A stretch of 64,000 nucleotides of DNA from Methyloversatilis sp. (GTDB lineage Bacteria > Pseudomonadota > Gammaproteobacteria > Burkholderiales > Rhodocyclaceae), in assembly GCF_030698125.1 (NCBI RefSeq), contig NZ_JAUYNV010000017.1:62001-126000 (forward strand), in the 5' to 3' direction. Positions 50,291 to 59,601 of the stretch are shown piece after piece. A program made the translations under genes and the position numbers. Under the pieces are notes generated by a model. It saw nothing but the letters and a program-made list of their open reading frames with translations, did no database searches and was not told the origin of the DNA. Positions within the stretch are counted from its first letter, which is position 1; every line of letters begins with the position of its first letter.

Positions 50291-51673
50291 TCAGCGACGG
50301 AGCGGCGGATCAGGTGCAAGTTCGAGATCAAGCCCGACGCCGGCGACGCAGAAACCGGACTCTGTCGGCAGCATGACTTCTTCGCCCTGGGCGGCGAGGG
50401 CGGCGTTGGCGCGGATCAGACGCTGCACGACGGTACTGATCAGCTGGCCGCGGAAGTGTTCGAGACATTCCTCCGACGCGAGCGTCAGCGCCGACGGATT
50501 GATTTCCAGGAAGGTGATCTGGGTCGTGGCGATCACCGTGGCCGACCGGCTGACATGCTTGGGATCGAGATAGCCCATCTCGCCGACCACGTCGCCGGTG
50601 CCCAGTTCGGCCAGCAGGCGACCGCCTACGCTGACCTGCGCCTGTCCCGACACGATGAGGCCGAACCGGTTGTCGGTGTCGCCCTCGCGCATCATCACGG
50701 CGTTCTCGGCAAACTGGCGCCAGCCGGAAAAGCGCAGTACCTCCCACACCTCGACATCGTCGAATTCGGTGAAGAAGGCCATCTTCCGCAAAATGGTGAA
50801 ACGGGTCGTGTCCGGCGGCACGTAAGCGTCGTCGAGCAACTTGAAGCGCACCGAAGACAGATCCTTCGCGAATTCGGCACCGTTCTTGTAGCGCGAATAC
50901 AGATCCTTTTCGAGCGCCTTGCGGATCACCCGGTCCATGCCCTCCGGCACTTCCGGATTGAGCTGCGACGCGGACGGCGGATCGGCATTGATGATCTTGT
51001 AGATGAGCTGGGCCGGATGCTTGGCTCGGAAAGGCAGCCGTCCGGTCAGCAGGTGGAACAGCACCACGCCGAGCGAATACAGATCGGTCTTCTGGTTCAG
51101 CGGATAGCCCTTCACCTGTTCCGGGCTCATGTAGGCCGGTGAGCCCACGCCCATGATGAAGGTCGAATCCTTGTCGTTTTCCTTTGCGACATTCAGCGCC
51201 AGCCCGAAATCGGTCACCTTCACGAGGTCGTTGGCGCCGATCAGGATGTTGGGCGGCTTGATGTCCCGGTTCACGACGCCCTGCTTGAACGCGTAGTCGA
51301 GCGCCATGCAGCACTTGAACTCGATGCTGCCGGCTCGCGGCAGCGGCAGCATCTTGTTGAATTCGCAGTAGTGATCGAGTGCTTCGCCCTCGATGTACTC
51401 CATCACCAGATAGGCGCGCCCCTCTTCCACCTGGGCGTCGAAGATGCGGATGATGTTCGGGTGATTGAGTTTGGCAGCGATCGCGGCCTCGGTCAGGAAC
51501 AGCTTGCGCATGCGGCGCGACCATTTGCCCTGATCACGGTTCTTGTCGCCGAAATCGACCAGTTTCACGGCGACCAGCTCTTCGATGTCATCGGCCTTGC
51601 ATAGGTAGACGGTGGCCGTTGCGCCCTTGCCGATTTCCCTGATAACCCTGTATTTGCCGATGCGATCGAGCAT
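50291..51673 (-). CDS. Serine/threonine protein kinase with C-terminal cyclic-nucleotide-binding domain
   Basis: 460 residues. Kinase domain about 1-275: glycine loop IGKGATATVYLCK, ATP-binding Lys in LVAVKLVDFG, catalytic loop VVNRDIKPPNILI, metal loop VTDFGLALNV, SPAYMSPEQVKGY and DLYSLGVVLFHLLTGRLPF. The usual His of HRD is Asn (NRD); Asp, Lys and Asn of the loop remain, so activity is probably retained. A cNMP-binding domain (about 300-420) contains VSGQAQVSVGGRLLAELGTG and GDVVGEMGYLDPK. No membrane helix. Divergent from grpE by 214 bp; the ligand and targets are unknown. Confidence 0.92.
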   Translation of the reverse strand: MLDRIGKYRVIREIGKGATATVYLCKADDIEELVAVKLVDFGDKNRDQGKWSRRMRKLFLTEAAIAAKLNHPNIIRIFDAQVEEGRAYLVMEYIEGEALDHYCEFNKMLPLPRAGSIEFKCCMALDYAFKQGVVNRDIKPPNILIGANDLVKVTDFGLALNVAKENDKDSTFIMGVGSPAYMSPEQVKGYPLNQKTDLYSLGVVLFHLLTGRLPFRAKHPAQLIYKIINADPPSASQLNPEVPEGMDRVIRKALEKDLYSRYKNGAEFAKDLSSVRFKLLDDAYVPPDTTRFTILRKMAFFTEFDDVEVWEVLRFSGWRQFAENAVMMREGDTDNRFGLIVSGQAQVSVGGRLLAELGTGDVVGEMGYLDPKHVSRSATVIATTQITFLEINPSALTLASEECLEHFRGQLISTVVQRLIRANAALAAQGEEVMLPTESGFCVAGVGLDLELAPDPPLRR

Positions 51674-51825
51674 GCTTGCAGTGCGATGGAGGCGTCATGA
51701 ACAGCCGCAATGATAGGGCATCGGCCGTAAACGAACAAAAGCCCTTCTGGCGCCGGCCCGAACCTGTGCGCGACCTGCGACTTGATGCAACAGACGTCAG
51801 GCAAGAACCGGACGGATCGGCAGGG

Positions 51826-51854
51826 CTTGAAATCGCCCGGCGACGGCCCCAAGT
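51826..51854 (+). promoter_or_regulatory. Sigma32-type heat-shock promoter of grpE
   Basis: CTTGAAA (51826-51832), 14-bp spacer, CCCCAAGT (51847-51854), close to the RpoH consensus CTTGAAA-N12-15-CCCCATNT. It lies 34 bp before the grpE start. Confidence 0.75.
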
Positions 51855-51887
51855 GCATCGGGTCCGAAAGCCAGAGGAAATCGCTGC

Positions 51888-52421
51888 ATGACTGACCAGA
51901 CCCCGCAAGACCTGCCGAACGAGTTGCCGGCCGATGCCGCAGCGTCCGCCGAGACGCAGACCCCCATCGCCGATCAGGCGCTCGCCGCTGCCGAACTGAA
52001 GGTGGCCGAACTGCAGGATGCCCTGCTGCGCGCCAAGGCCGAAACCGAAAACATGCGTCGCCGCGCGGCCGAGGATGTGCTGAAGGCCGGCAAGTTCGGG
52101 GCCGAGAAGTTCGCCAACGCCATGGTGCCGGTGAAGGACAGCCTCGAAGCCGCGCTCGCCGACCATTCGTCCGACGTGGCCACGCTGCGCGCCGGTGTCG
52201 ACCTGACACTCAAGCAGCTGCAGCAGGCATTCAGCGGCGCCGGCATCGAGGAAACCGATCCGCTGGGCGAAAAGTTCGATCCGCACCGTCATCAGGCAAT
52301 CAGCCAGATCGAAGCGCCGGGCGAACCGAACCATGTGGTTCAGGTGCTGCAGAAAGGGTATCTGCTGCACGAACGCGTGCTGCGCCCCGCCCTCGTGATC
52401 GTTTCCAGGGCGGCCAGCTGA
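51888..52421 (+). CDS. grpE: Nucleotide exchange factor GrpE
   Basis: 177 residues. An acidic, disordered N-terminus is followed by the long dimerising coiled-coil (LKVAELQDALLRAKAETENM, RRRAAEDVLKAGKFGAEKFA) and the C-terminal beta domain DPLGEKFDPHRHQAISQIEA with VVQVLQKGYLLHERVLRPAL. It releases ADP from DnaK. AGAGGAAA lies before the ATG at 51888. Confidence 0.97.
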   Translation: MTDQTPQDLPNELPADAAASAETQTPIADQALAAAELKVAELQDALLRAKAETENMRRRAAEDVLKAGKFGAEKFANAMVPVKDSLEAALADHSSDVATLRAGVDLTLKQLQQAFSGAGIEETDPLGEKFDPHRHQAISQIEAPGEPNHVVQVLQKGYLLHERVLRPALVIVSRAAS

Positions 52422-52428
52422 ATGACCC

Positions 52429-52457
52429 CTTGAAATGTGGGCGAATGCGCCCACATC
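52429..52457 (+). promoter_or_regulatory. grpE-dnaK gap: sigma32-like promoter overlapping a hairpin
   Basis: CTTGAAA (52429-52435), 14 bp, CCCACATC (52450-52457) fits a second RpoH promoter, for dnaK. The same bases form a 9-bp stem ATGTGGGCG / CGCCCACAT (52435-52456) with loop AATG, so it could instead be an RNA stem between grpE and dnaK. Both may be true. An AT-only ladder (TATATATATA) lies just before the dnaK ribosome site. Confidence 0.6.
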
Positions 52458-52516
52458 TGACGCCAAGCGGTCATTTCGCTCCCGACACACACTTATATAT
52501 ATAGAGGACCCCGAAC

Positions 52517-54445
<1,929 letters not shown>

Positions 54446-54480
54446 GCTGCGCGACTTCCGGTTGCCGATGGCGACCTGAC

Positions 54481-54531
54481 CGCCGGGGCACAGAGTCGCA
54501 GGGTCGCACCCTGCTCCTCTGTGCCCCGGCG
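54481..54531 (+). terminator. Hairpin between dnaK and dnaJ
   Basis: CGCCGGGGCACAGAG (54481-54495) pairs perfectly with CTCTGTGCCCCGGCG (54517-54531); an inner stem CAGGGT/ACCCTG (54499-54513) fills the loop. There is no T-run, so an attenuator or mRNA-stabilising structure that sets the DnaK/DnaJ ratio is more likely than a full terminator. Confidence 0.7.
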
Positions 54532-54549
54532 TATCTGTGGTGACAACGA

Positions 54550-55686
54550 ATGGCAAAACGCGATTTTTACGACATCCTCGGCGTCAATCGGGACGCATCC
54601 GACGACGAGATCAAGAAGTCCTACCGCAAGCTGGCGATGAAGTACCACCCGGACCGCAATCCGGACAGCAAGGAAGCGGAAGACAAGTTCAAGGAAGCCA
54701 AGGAGGCTTACGAAATCCTGTCGGACGGGCAGAAGCGCGCCGCCTATGACCAGTACGGCCACGCCGGCGTAGACCCCAATATGGGCGGTGGCGGCGGTGG
54801 CGCAGGCCCCGGTTTCGGTGATGCCTTCGGCGACATTTTCGGGGAAATATTCGGCAATGCCGCCGGACGCGGCCGGGCCGGCGGCGGGCGCAGCGGCGTC
54901 TATCGCGGCGCCGACCTGCGCTACAACCTGGAAATCACGCTCGAGGAAGCCGCTCGTGGCACCGACACGCGCATCCGCATTCCGACCATGGATGAGTGCG
55001 GGACCTGCGACGGCACCGGTGCGAAGCCGGGCACCAAGCCGGTCACCTGCACGACCTGCAATGGCGCGGGGCAAGTGCGCATGCAGCAGGGCTTCTTCTC
55101 GATCCAGCAGACCTGCCCGAAATGCCATGGCACCGGCAAGATGGTGAAGGACCCGTGCGGCACCTGCCATGGCGCCGGCCGCGTGAAGTCGAGCAAGACG
55201 CTGCAGGTGAAGATTCCGTCCGGCATCGACGAAGGCGACCGCATCCGGCTGGCCGGCGAAGGCGAGCACGGTCAGGGCGGTGGCCCGGCCGGCGACCTGT
55301 ACGTGCAGATCCACATCAAGCCGCACAGCGTGTTCCAGCGCGAGGGCGACGACCTGCACTGCGAAATGCCGATCGGCTTCGCCACCGCCGCACTGGGCGG
55401 CGAAATCGAGATTCCGACGCTGGAGGGTGCAGCCAAGATCAAGATTCCGTCGGAAACCCAGTCCGGCAAGGTGTTCCGCCTGCGCGGCAAGGGCATCAAG
55501 GGCGTGCGCAGCAGCACCCCGGGCGACCTGATGTGCCACGTGGTGGTCGAAACGCCGGTCAATCTGACGGCGCGCCAGAAGGAACTGCTGAAGGAATTCG
55601 ACGACATCAACCTGAGCGACGAAGCGAGCCACAGTCCGCGCGCCAAGTCGTGGATGGACAAGATGAAGAACTTCTTCGCCGGTTGA
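54550..55686 (+). CDS. dnaJ: Chaperone DnaJ (Hsp40)
   Basis: 378 residues. J domain (1-70) with MKYHPDRNP; Gly-rich linker with [20 protein letters not shown]; zinc-finger region with four CxxCxGxG repeats ([32 protein letters not shown], about residues 145-215); C-terminal substrate domain with [20 protein letters not shown]. Start ATG 54550. No separate terminator, but palindromic repeats start 32 bp after the stop. Confidence 0.98.
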   Translation: MAKRDFYDILGVNRDASDDEIKKSYRKLAMKYHPDRNPDSKEAEDKFKEAKEAYEILSDGQKRAAYDQYGHAGVDPNMGGGGGGAGPGFGDAFGDIFGEIFGNAAGRGRAGGGRSGVYRGADLRYNLEITLEEAARGTDTRIRIPTMDECGTCDGTGAKPGTKPVTCTTCNGAGQVRMQQGFFSIQQTCPKCHGTGKMVKDPCGTCHGAGRVKSSKTLQVKIPSGIDEGDRIRLAGEGEHGQGGGPAGDLYVQIHIKPHSVFQREGDDLHCEMPIGFATAALGGEIEIPTLEGAAKIKIPSETQSGKVFRLRGKGIKGVRSSTPGDLMCHVVVETPVNLTARQKELLKEFDDINLSDEASHSPRAKSWMDKMKNFFAG

Positions 55687-55717
55687 ACTTGTCCGCCCGC
55701 ACCACCGACCCCGTCGC

Positions 55718-55815
55718 TTGGGGTGAGCCAATGGCAATGCCCAACAAGCACCCGACGACCCGCCCCACCTCCGGCTGAAGGACGACGTTGGGCATCGCCT
55801 GCGCCTCACCCCAAC
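55718..55815. repeat. Palindromic intergenic repeat, copy 1
   Basis: A 98-bp unit, itself an imperfect inverted repeat: TTGGGGTGAGCCAATGGCAA at the left is mirrored by a right arm reading GGGCATCGCCTGCGCCTCAC then CCCAA. The centre (CCCCACCTCCGGCTGAAGGA) is common to copy 2. It is typical of REP/BIME-type repeats; the unit might fold into a long cruciform or end dnaJ transcripts. Confidence 0.8.
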
Positions 55816-55867
55816 CTGCGACCGTACGGATTCACCCGACCGCGCAACCGCCGCGGACACCCGTAGG

Positions 55868-55964
55868 TTGGGGTGAGCCAACGGCGATGCCCAACAAGCA
55901 CCCGTCGATCACGCCCCACCTCCGGCTGAAGGACGACGTTGGGCATCGCCTGCGGCTCACCTCA
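55868..55964. repeat. Palindromic intergenic repeat, copy 2
   Basis: A direct second copy of the unit at 55718-55815, about 90% identical by eye (differences such as AATGGCAA/AACGGCGA and CGACGACC/CGTCGATCA). The 52-bp spacer between the copies shows nothing else recognisable. The last bases (CTCACCTCAGT) diverge from copy 1. Confidence 0.8.
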
Positions 55965-55969
55965 GTCCG

Positions 55970-55985
55970 CTTGACACGTGTCAAG
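55970..55985. promoter_or_regulatory. 16-bp perfect palindrome upstream of the cytochrome c gene
   Basis: CTTGACACGTGTCAAG reads the same on both strands. It lies about 100 bp upstream of the cytochrome c gene, right after the repeat pair. The TGACA/TGTCA arms are closer together than the TGT-N12-ACA of PpsR, so another dimeric regulator is more likely. Confidence 0.5.
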
Positions 55986-56086
55986 CGATGGTCGGAGTGC
56001 GCCGGTATATTCGTCCGTCGCCACCGGATCTGCATCGGTCGTGCGGTAGACGGTATTCAATATTAATTTTGCATGAGGAGAGTCGC

Positions 56087-56506
56087 ATGATTGCCAGATT
56101 CAGTCTTGTTGTAATCGCCGTGGCGGCCGGATTGCTGTCGGGCTGCGGGAAGGATTCCGCTACGCCGGTGCCGGCTGACAAACCGGTTGCAACGGCGCCC
56201 GCGGCGCCCGCGGCGCCCGCGGCCCCTGCTGCCGCTCCGGCTCCGGTGGCGGCAGCGCCGGGAGAAGGCACCTACAAGAAAGCGTGCGCCATGTGCCATG
56301 CGTCGGGCGTGGCCGGCGCGCCGGTGCCGGGCAACAAGGAGCAGTGGGCCGCCCGCATCGCCAAGGGCAACGACACCTTGTACAAGCACGCGATCGAGGG
56401 CTTCACCGGTGAGTTGGGCATGATGCCGCCGCGCGGCGGCAGCCCTGCGTTGAGCGACGACGAGGTCAAGGCGGCAGTGGACTTCATGACTACGAAATCG
56501 AAGTAG
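56087..56506 (+). CDS. Lipoprotein cytochrome c (c5-like)
   Basis: 139 residues. Lipoprotein signal with lipobox LLSGC (Cys about residue 20), an Ala/Pro linker (about 28-60, repeated Ala-Pro units), then one c-type heme domain: TYKKACAMCHASGVAGAPVP (CxxCH) and the Met ligand in GELGMMPPRGGSPALSDDEV. It should be a membrane-tethered periplasmic electron carrier. Start ATG 56087 with GAGGAGAG upstream, preceded by an AT-rich promoter-like stretch. It may feed nitrous oxide reductase or the reaction centre; this is inference from position only. Confidence 0.92.
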   Translation: MIARFSLVVIAVAAGLLSGCGKDSATPVPADKPVATAPAAPAAPAAPAAAPAPVAAAPGEGTYKKACAMCHASGVAGAPVPGNKEQWAARIAKGNDTLYKHAIEGFTGELGMMPPRGGSPALSDDEVKAAVDFMTTKSK

Positions 56507-56553
56507 GCGCAGCCAGAAGTCTCGTCCCCGGGCAGGACCCCGAAAGACAGGGT

Positions 56554-56598
56554 AAACGGGTCCGTCGGCCGGCATGTTGCGGCCGACGGGCCCGTTTT
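56554..56598 (+). terminator. Rho-independent terminator after the cytochrome c gene
   Basis: AAACGGGTCCGTCGGCCG (56554-56571) pairs with CGGCCGACGGGCCCGTTT (56580-56597), one G-T wobble, loop of 8, followed by TTTT. It can also stop the opposing nos transcript. Confidence 0.85.
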
Positions 56599-56649
56599 GC
56601 CGAGGAGCGCAGAAGGCGGCCGCGGCGTGATGCGCCGGGCGGGGCCGTT

Positions 56650-57009
56650 TCAGCGGGGCTGGATCGGGGGCCGGGCGGCAAGAAGCGACCCGATCACCGC
56701 GAGCAGGTTGTGCAGCGGCTCGGCGTCGATCCGCGTCAGCGGGTCGGCGACCGCGCTGCCGTCGGCAAGATGCAGGTGATTGGGCCAGGAGGACAGGTGG
56801 CGATGCAGCGGTGCCGTGTCGATGCCGCCGGTCAGCCCGGCCGACTGCCAGCGGAAGGAATAGGCGTCGCGTGCCGCGTAGCGGACCTGCATCGTCGTGC
56901 CGTCGGCCAGGAACAGTTCGAGCGCGTCCTGGGTGAGACGGGGCGGGGCGCTGAAATGCGGCGATTCGGTCGCCACCAGCGCCGCATGCAGTTCGATATG
57001 TATGTTCAT
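56650..57009 (-). CDS. Small protein of unknown function at the end of the nos operon
   Basis: 119 residues, soluble, no signal. Segments YAARDAYSFRWQSAGLTGGI and DTAPLHRHLSSWPNHLHLAD faintly resemble TumE-like (DUF6516) proteins, which contain a YSYHWQ...DNAPHH pattern; that resemblance is recalled, not searched. The start ATG overlaps the stop of the 90-aa gene upstream (ATGA, 57006-57009), so the two are coupled. It could be a toxin-like half of a pair or a conserved nos accessory. Function not known. Confidence 0.75.
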   Translation of the reverse strand: MNIHIELHAALVATESPHFSAPPRLTQDALELFLADGTTMQVRYAARDAYSFRWQSAGLTGGIDTAPLHRHLSSWPNHLHLADGSAVADPLTRIDAEPLHNLLAVIGSLLAARPPIQPR

Positions 57010-57278
57010 TGCGTATTCAGGTGCAGCAGCAGGGCGTTCGTTTCCTGCCGGGCGCTGTCGTGCGCCTGGTTCAGCACACGTGCGGCGAGATAATGTTCGT
57101 AGGCCGGGTGTTCGTCCATCCGGCGATCGAGGATGGCCTGCAGCAAGGCCTCTTCGTCGCCGGCGCCTGCAGCGGCGAGCACGTCGCGCCGGTGTTCGCG
57201 CGTTTCATACATCAGGCGCGACAACTGCTGCAGGCGCAGCGAGTCGTCCGGTTCGAGATGATCGAGCGGGGTGGGCAT
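57006..57278 (-). CDS. 90-aa helical protein of unknown function after nosL
   Basis: 90 residues, nearly all predicted helix, charged, without Cys: DSLRLQQLSRLMYETREHRR and LQAILDRRMDEHPAYEHYLA. It starts 3 bp after the nosL stop and overlaps the 119-aa gene, so all three are one transcript. I do not recognise a family. The tight coupling suggests it acts with its neighbour. Confidence 0.75.
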   Translation of the reverse strand: MPTPLDHLEPDDSLRLQQLSRLMYETREHRRDVLAAAGAGDEEALLQAILDRRMDEHPAYEHYLAARVLNQAHDSARQETNALLLHLNTQ

Positions 57279-57281
57279 GGC

Positions 57282-57821
57282 TTACATCCTCTGGTCGTGA
57301 AGTGCGCCGCCGTCGAGCACGACCTTGTCGGCCGTGATCTGTGCGAAGGCCAGCACCGTGCCGCCGTGCTCGCGGGCGAACGCGACGGCGTCCGCTTCGC
57401 GGGCGAACGACGCCAGCGTCGGTCCCATGGAGCCATGACGGCTGGAGCCATGCACGTAGAAGGCAGCGCGCGCATCAATCCAGTTGTCCTGCGGGTGGTC
57501 CCAGTCGGTCTTCCCCATGTCCTGCACAAACAGCGCGCGTATCGGCCGCACCTGTTCGGGCTTCAGATAGACGGACATCAGTTCGACCGTGTCGCAGAAG
57601 AAATCGGGCTCGGCGCGATCGGCATAGTGGATCTGTGCCTTCGGGCCGGGGTAGTCGGCCAGCAGCATGCCGTCAAGCACGCAGAGGGTGCTGCGGTCGA
57701 TTTCCAGCGGCACGAGGGCGACCGGTTCGCCGCCGGGCGAGCAGGCGGCCAGTAGCGTGGCGAGCAGCGCTGCGCAGGCGGCATGCCGGGATTGGTGAAG
57801 CAGGGGGGGTATCGGGTTCAT
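57282..57821 (-). CDS. nosL: NosL, copper-binding lipoprotein for nitrous oxide reductase
   Basis: 179 residues. Lipoprotein signal with lipobox LLAAC; then STLCVLDGMLLADYPGPKAQ, matching the NosL copper-site region (Cys and Met), and GPTLASFAREADAVAFAREH. NosL delivers Cu(I) for the CuZ site of NosZ in the periplasm. Start ATG 57821. It lies 14 bp downstream of nosY. Confidence 0.92.
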   Translation of the reverse strand: MNPIPPLLHQSRHAACAALLATLLAACSPGGEPVALVPLEIDRSTLCVLDGMLLADYPGPKAQIHYADRAEPDFFCDTVELMSVYLKPEQVRPIRALFVQDMGKTDWDHPQDNWIDARAAFYVHGSSRHGSMGPTLASFAREADAVAFAREHGGTVLAFAQITADKVVLDGGALHDQRM

Positions 57822-57835
57822 CGTCGGTGTCCTGT

Positions 57836-58660
57836 TCAGGCGAGGTTGCGAAAGCGGCGGGCGGCCACTGCAAGCGGCACGACCACCCATGAAATCATCA
57901 CGGCGACGAGCAGCCATGGCCGCGCCAGCGCTTCGGGAAACACCGAGGCGAGCCCGTGCAGCGAGCGCATTTCGTCGATCGTGAAAATGTTGAGCACGCG
58001 GAAGACATCGGTCGGGTTGGCAAGCAGAAGCCAGCCGAACACGTCGCCGCCCCAGCGGCCGCTGGTGGCGACCAGGCCGCCGAGGAGCAGCAGGTCGAAC
58101 ACCAGCACGAAGAAGAACCAGCAGGCGATGGCCAGCCCCGAGGCGCGGGTGCGGTCGGTGGCGAACACCGACAGCATCAGGGCGATGCTGAGGAAGCTGC
58201 AGCCGAGCAGCACCGAGGTGAACACGAAACCCGCGAAACGCAGCGTGGCGCCCGCATCGAGCGAGGGCAGCAGCACCAGGCCGACCACTCCGAAACCGGC
58301 GACGGTCGATACCGTCAGCGCCGCAGCCAGGCCGGCGTACTTGCCGAGCAGCAGTTCCGTGCGGGTGATCGGCATCGACAGAAGCAGGTCGAGCGAGCCG
58401 CGCTCGCGTTCGCCGACGATGGCGTCGAAGCCGAGCAGCAGCGCGATCAGCGGTATCAGGTAGATCACCAGGCTGACCAGGCTGGCGATGGTGAGGTGGA
58501 TGGAGCGAAAGCCCACGGCGCCTTGCTGCGCCGCGCCGAAGTAGGCGATGACCAGGGCGAATACCGTAAACACCAGCGCGACGGCGAGCACCCAGCGGTT
58601 GCGCAGGCGGTCGTGAAATTCCTTGCCGGCGACGGTCAGTATCTGTGCGGGGTCGAGCAT
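57836..58660 (-). CDS. nosY: NosY, ABC transporter permease
   Basis: 274 residues with six membrane helices. KEFHDRLRNRWVLAVALVFT at the N-terminus and FDAIVGERERGSLDLLLSMP are typical of NosY/ABC-2 permeases. It works with NosF and NosD in CuZ maturation, probably exporting a sulfur species. Start ATG 58660, 5 bp after the nosF stop. Confidence 0.93.
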   Translation of the reverse strand: MLDPAQILTVAGKEFHDRLRNRWVLAVALVFTVFALVIAYFGAAQQGAVGFRSIHLTIASLVSLVIYLIPLIALLLGFDAIVGERERGSLDLLLSMPITRTELLLGKYAGLAAALTVSTVAGFGVVGLVLLPSLDAGATLRFAGFVFTSVLLGCSFLSIALMLSVFATDRTRASGLAIACWFFFVLVFDLLLLGGLVATSGRWGGDVFGWLLLANPTDVFRVLNIFTIDEMRSLHGLASVFPEALARPWLLVAVMISWVVVPLAVAARRFRNLA

Positions 58661-58665
58661 GGGAT

Positions 58666-59601
58666 TCAGTCCGAGAAGCCGAAGAACACGTCTTCGAGCG
58701 AAGGTTCGTGGAGTGTGAGGTCCTGTATCCGTGCGCTCAGGCTGCCTACCCGCGCCAGCAGCTGCATCTTGCCCGCGCGCGGGCAACGCGCGCGCAGCCC
58801 GGCAGGGGTGTCTTCCAGTTGCACTCCGGCCAGCCCGGTCAGCCCTTCAGTCACCGCGGCGCGGTCCTGCGCGGCCACGCGCAAATGGAACACGAGTGGC
58901 AGGTCGAGCTGTTCGCGCAGGGCCTGCACGCTGCCGCACACCCGGATGCCGCCCGACGCCATGATGGCGAGGCGGTCTACGCGTTGCTGGATTTCGGCCA
59001 GGATGTGCGAGGTCAGGACGACCGTGGTGCCCTGGTCGCGCAGCTGGGCGAGCGTGGCGTAAAAGCCCGCGATGGCTTCCGGATCGAGTCCGTTGGTCGG
59101 TTCGTCGAGGAACAGGATGCGCGGCTGGCCGAGCAGGGCCTGGGCGAAACCCAGGCGCTGGCGCATGCCTTTCGAGAATTCCCGCACCGGCCGCCGCGCC
59201 GCATGCGCCAGACCGACCCGGGCGAGCGCATCGCCGATGCCGGGGCGTTCCAGCCGCTTGAGCCGGGCGAAGAAACGCAGCGTTTCCTCGGCGTTCAGGT
59301 TGTCGTAGAGCACCACGTTCTCGGGCAGATAGCCGATGTGCCGCCGGGTGTCGCGAAAGGCGGGGGCCGTGGTTTCGCAGCCGTCGATGCGCAGCGACCC
59401 GGCGTCCGGACGCAACAGCCCGAGCATCATGCGGAACAGCGTGCTCTTGCCGGCGCCGTTGTGGCCGATCAGGCCGAACAGTTCGCCGGGGCGGATGTCG
59501 AGGTCGACGCCGCGCACCGCCTCGACGGGGCCGTAGCGCCTGCATACGCCGCGGGCGTGAACAACCGCATCGTCACTGCGGGTGCGGGAAGTGGCGTCCA
59601 T
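58666..59601 (-). CDS. nosF: NosF, ABC transporter ATPase
   Basis: 311 residues. Walker A in FGLIGHNGAGKSTLFRMMLG (about 41-60), Q-loop region GYLPENVVLYDNLNAEETLR, signature REFSKGMRQRLGFAQALLGQ, Walker B RILFLDEPTNGLDPEAIAGF, H-loop VVLTSHILAEIQQ. Energises NosY. The start overlaps the 3' end of nosD by about 29 bp. Confidence 0.95.
   Translation of the reverse strand: MDATSRTRSDDAVVHARGVCRRYGPVEAVRGVDLDIRPGELFGLIGHNGAGKSTLFRMMLGLLRPDAGSLRIDGCETTAPAFRDTRRHIGYLPENVVLYDNLNAEETLRFFARLKRLERPGIGDALARVGLAHAARRPVREFSKGMRQRLGFAQALLGQPRILFLDEPTNGLDPEAIAGFYATLAQLRDQGTTVVLTSHILAEIQQRVDRLAIMASGGIRVCGSVQALREQLDLPLVFHLRVAAQDRAAVTEGLTGLAGVQLEDTPAGLRARCPRAGKMQLLARVGSLSARIQDLTLHEPSLEDVFFGFSD

Noticed and set aside
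55970-55985. The CTTGACACGTGTCAAG palindrome as a PpsR site
   Set aside because: The half-sites are too close (TGACA/TGTCA with 2 bp between), not TGT-N12-ACA, and the neighbouring genes are not photosynthetic.
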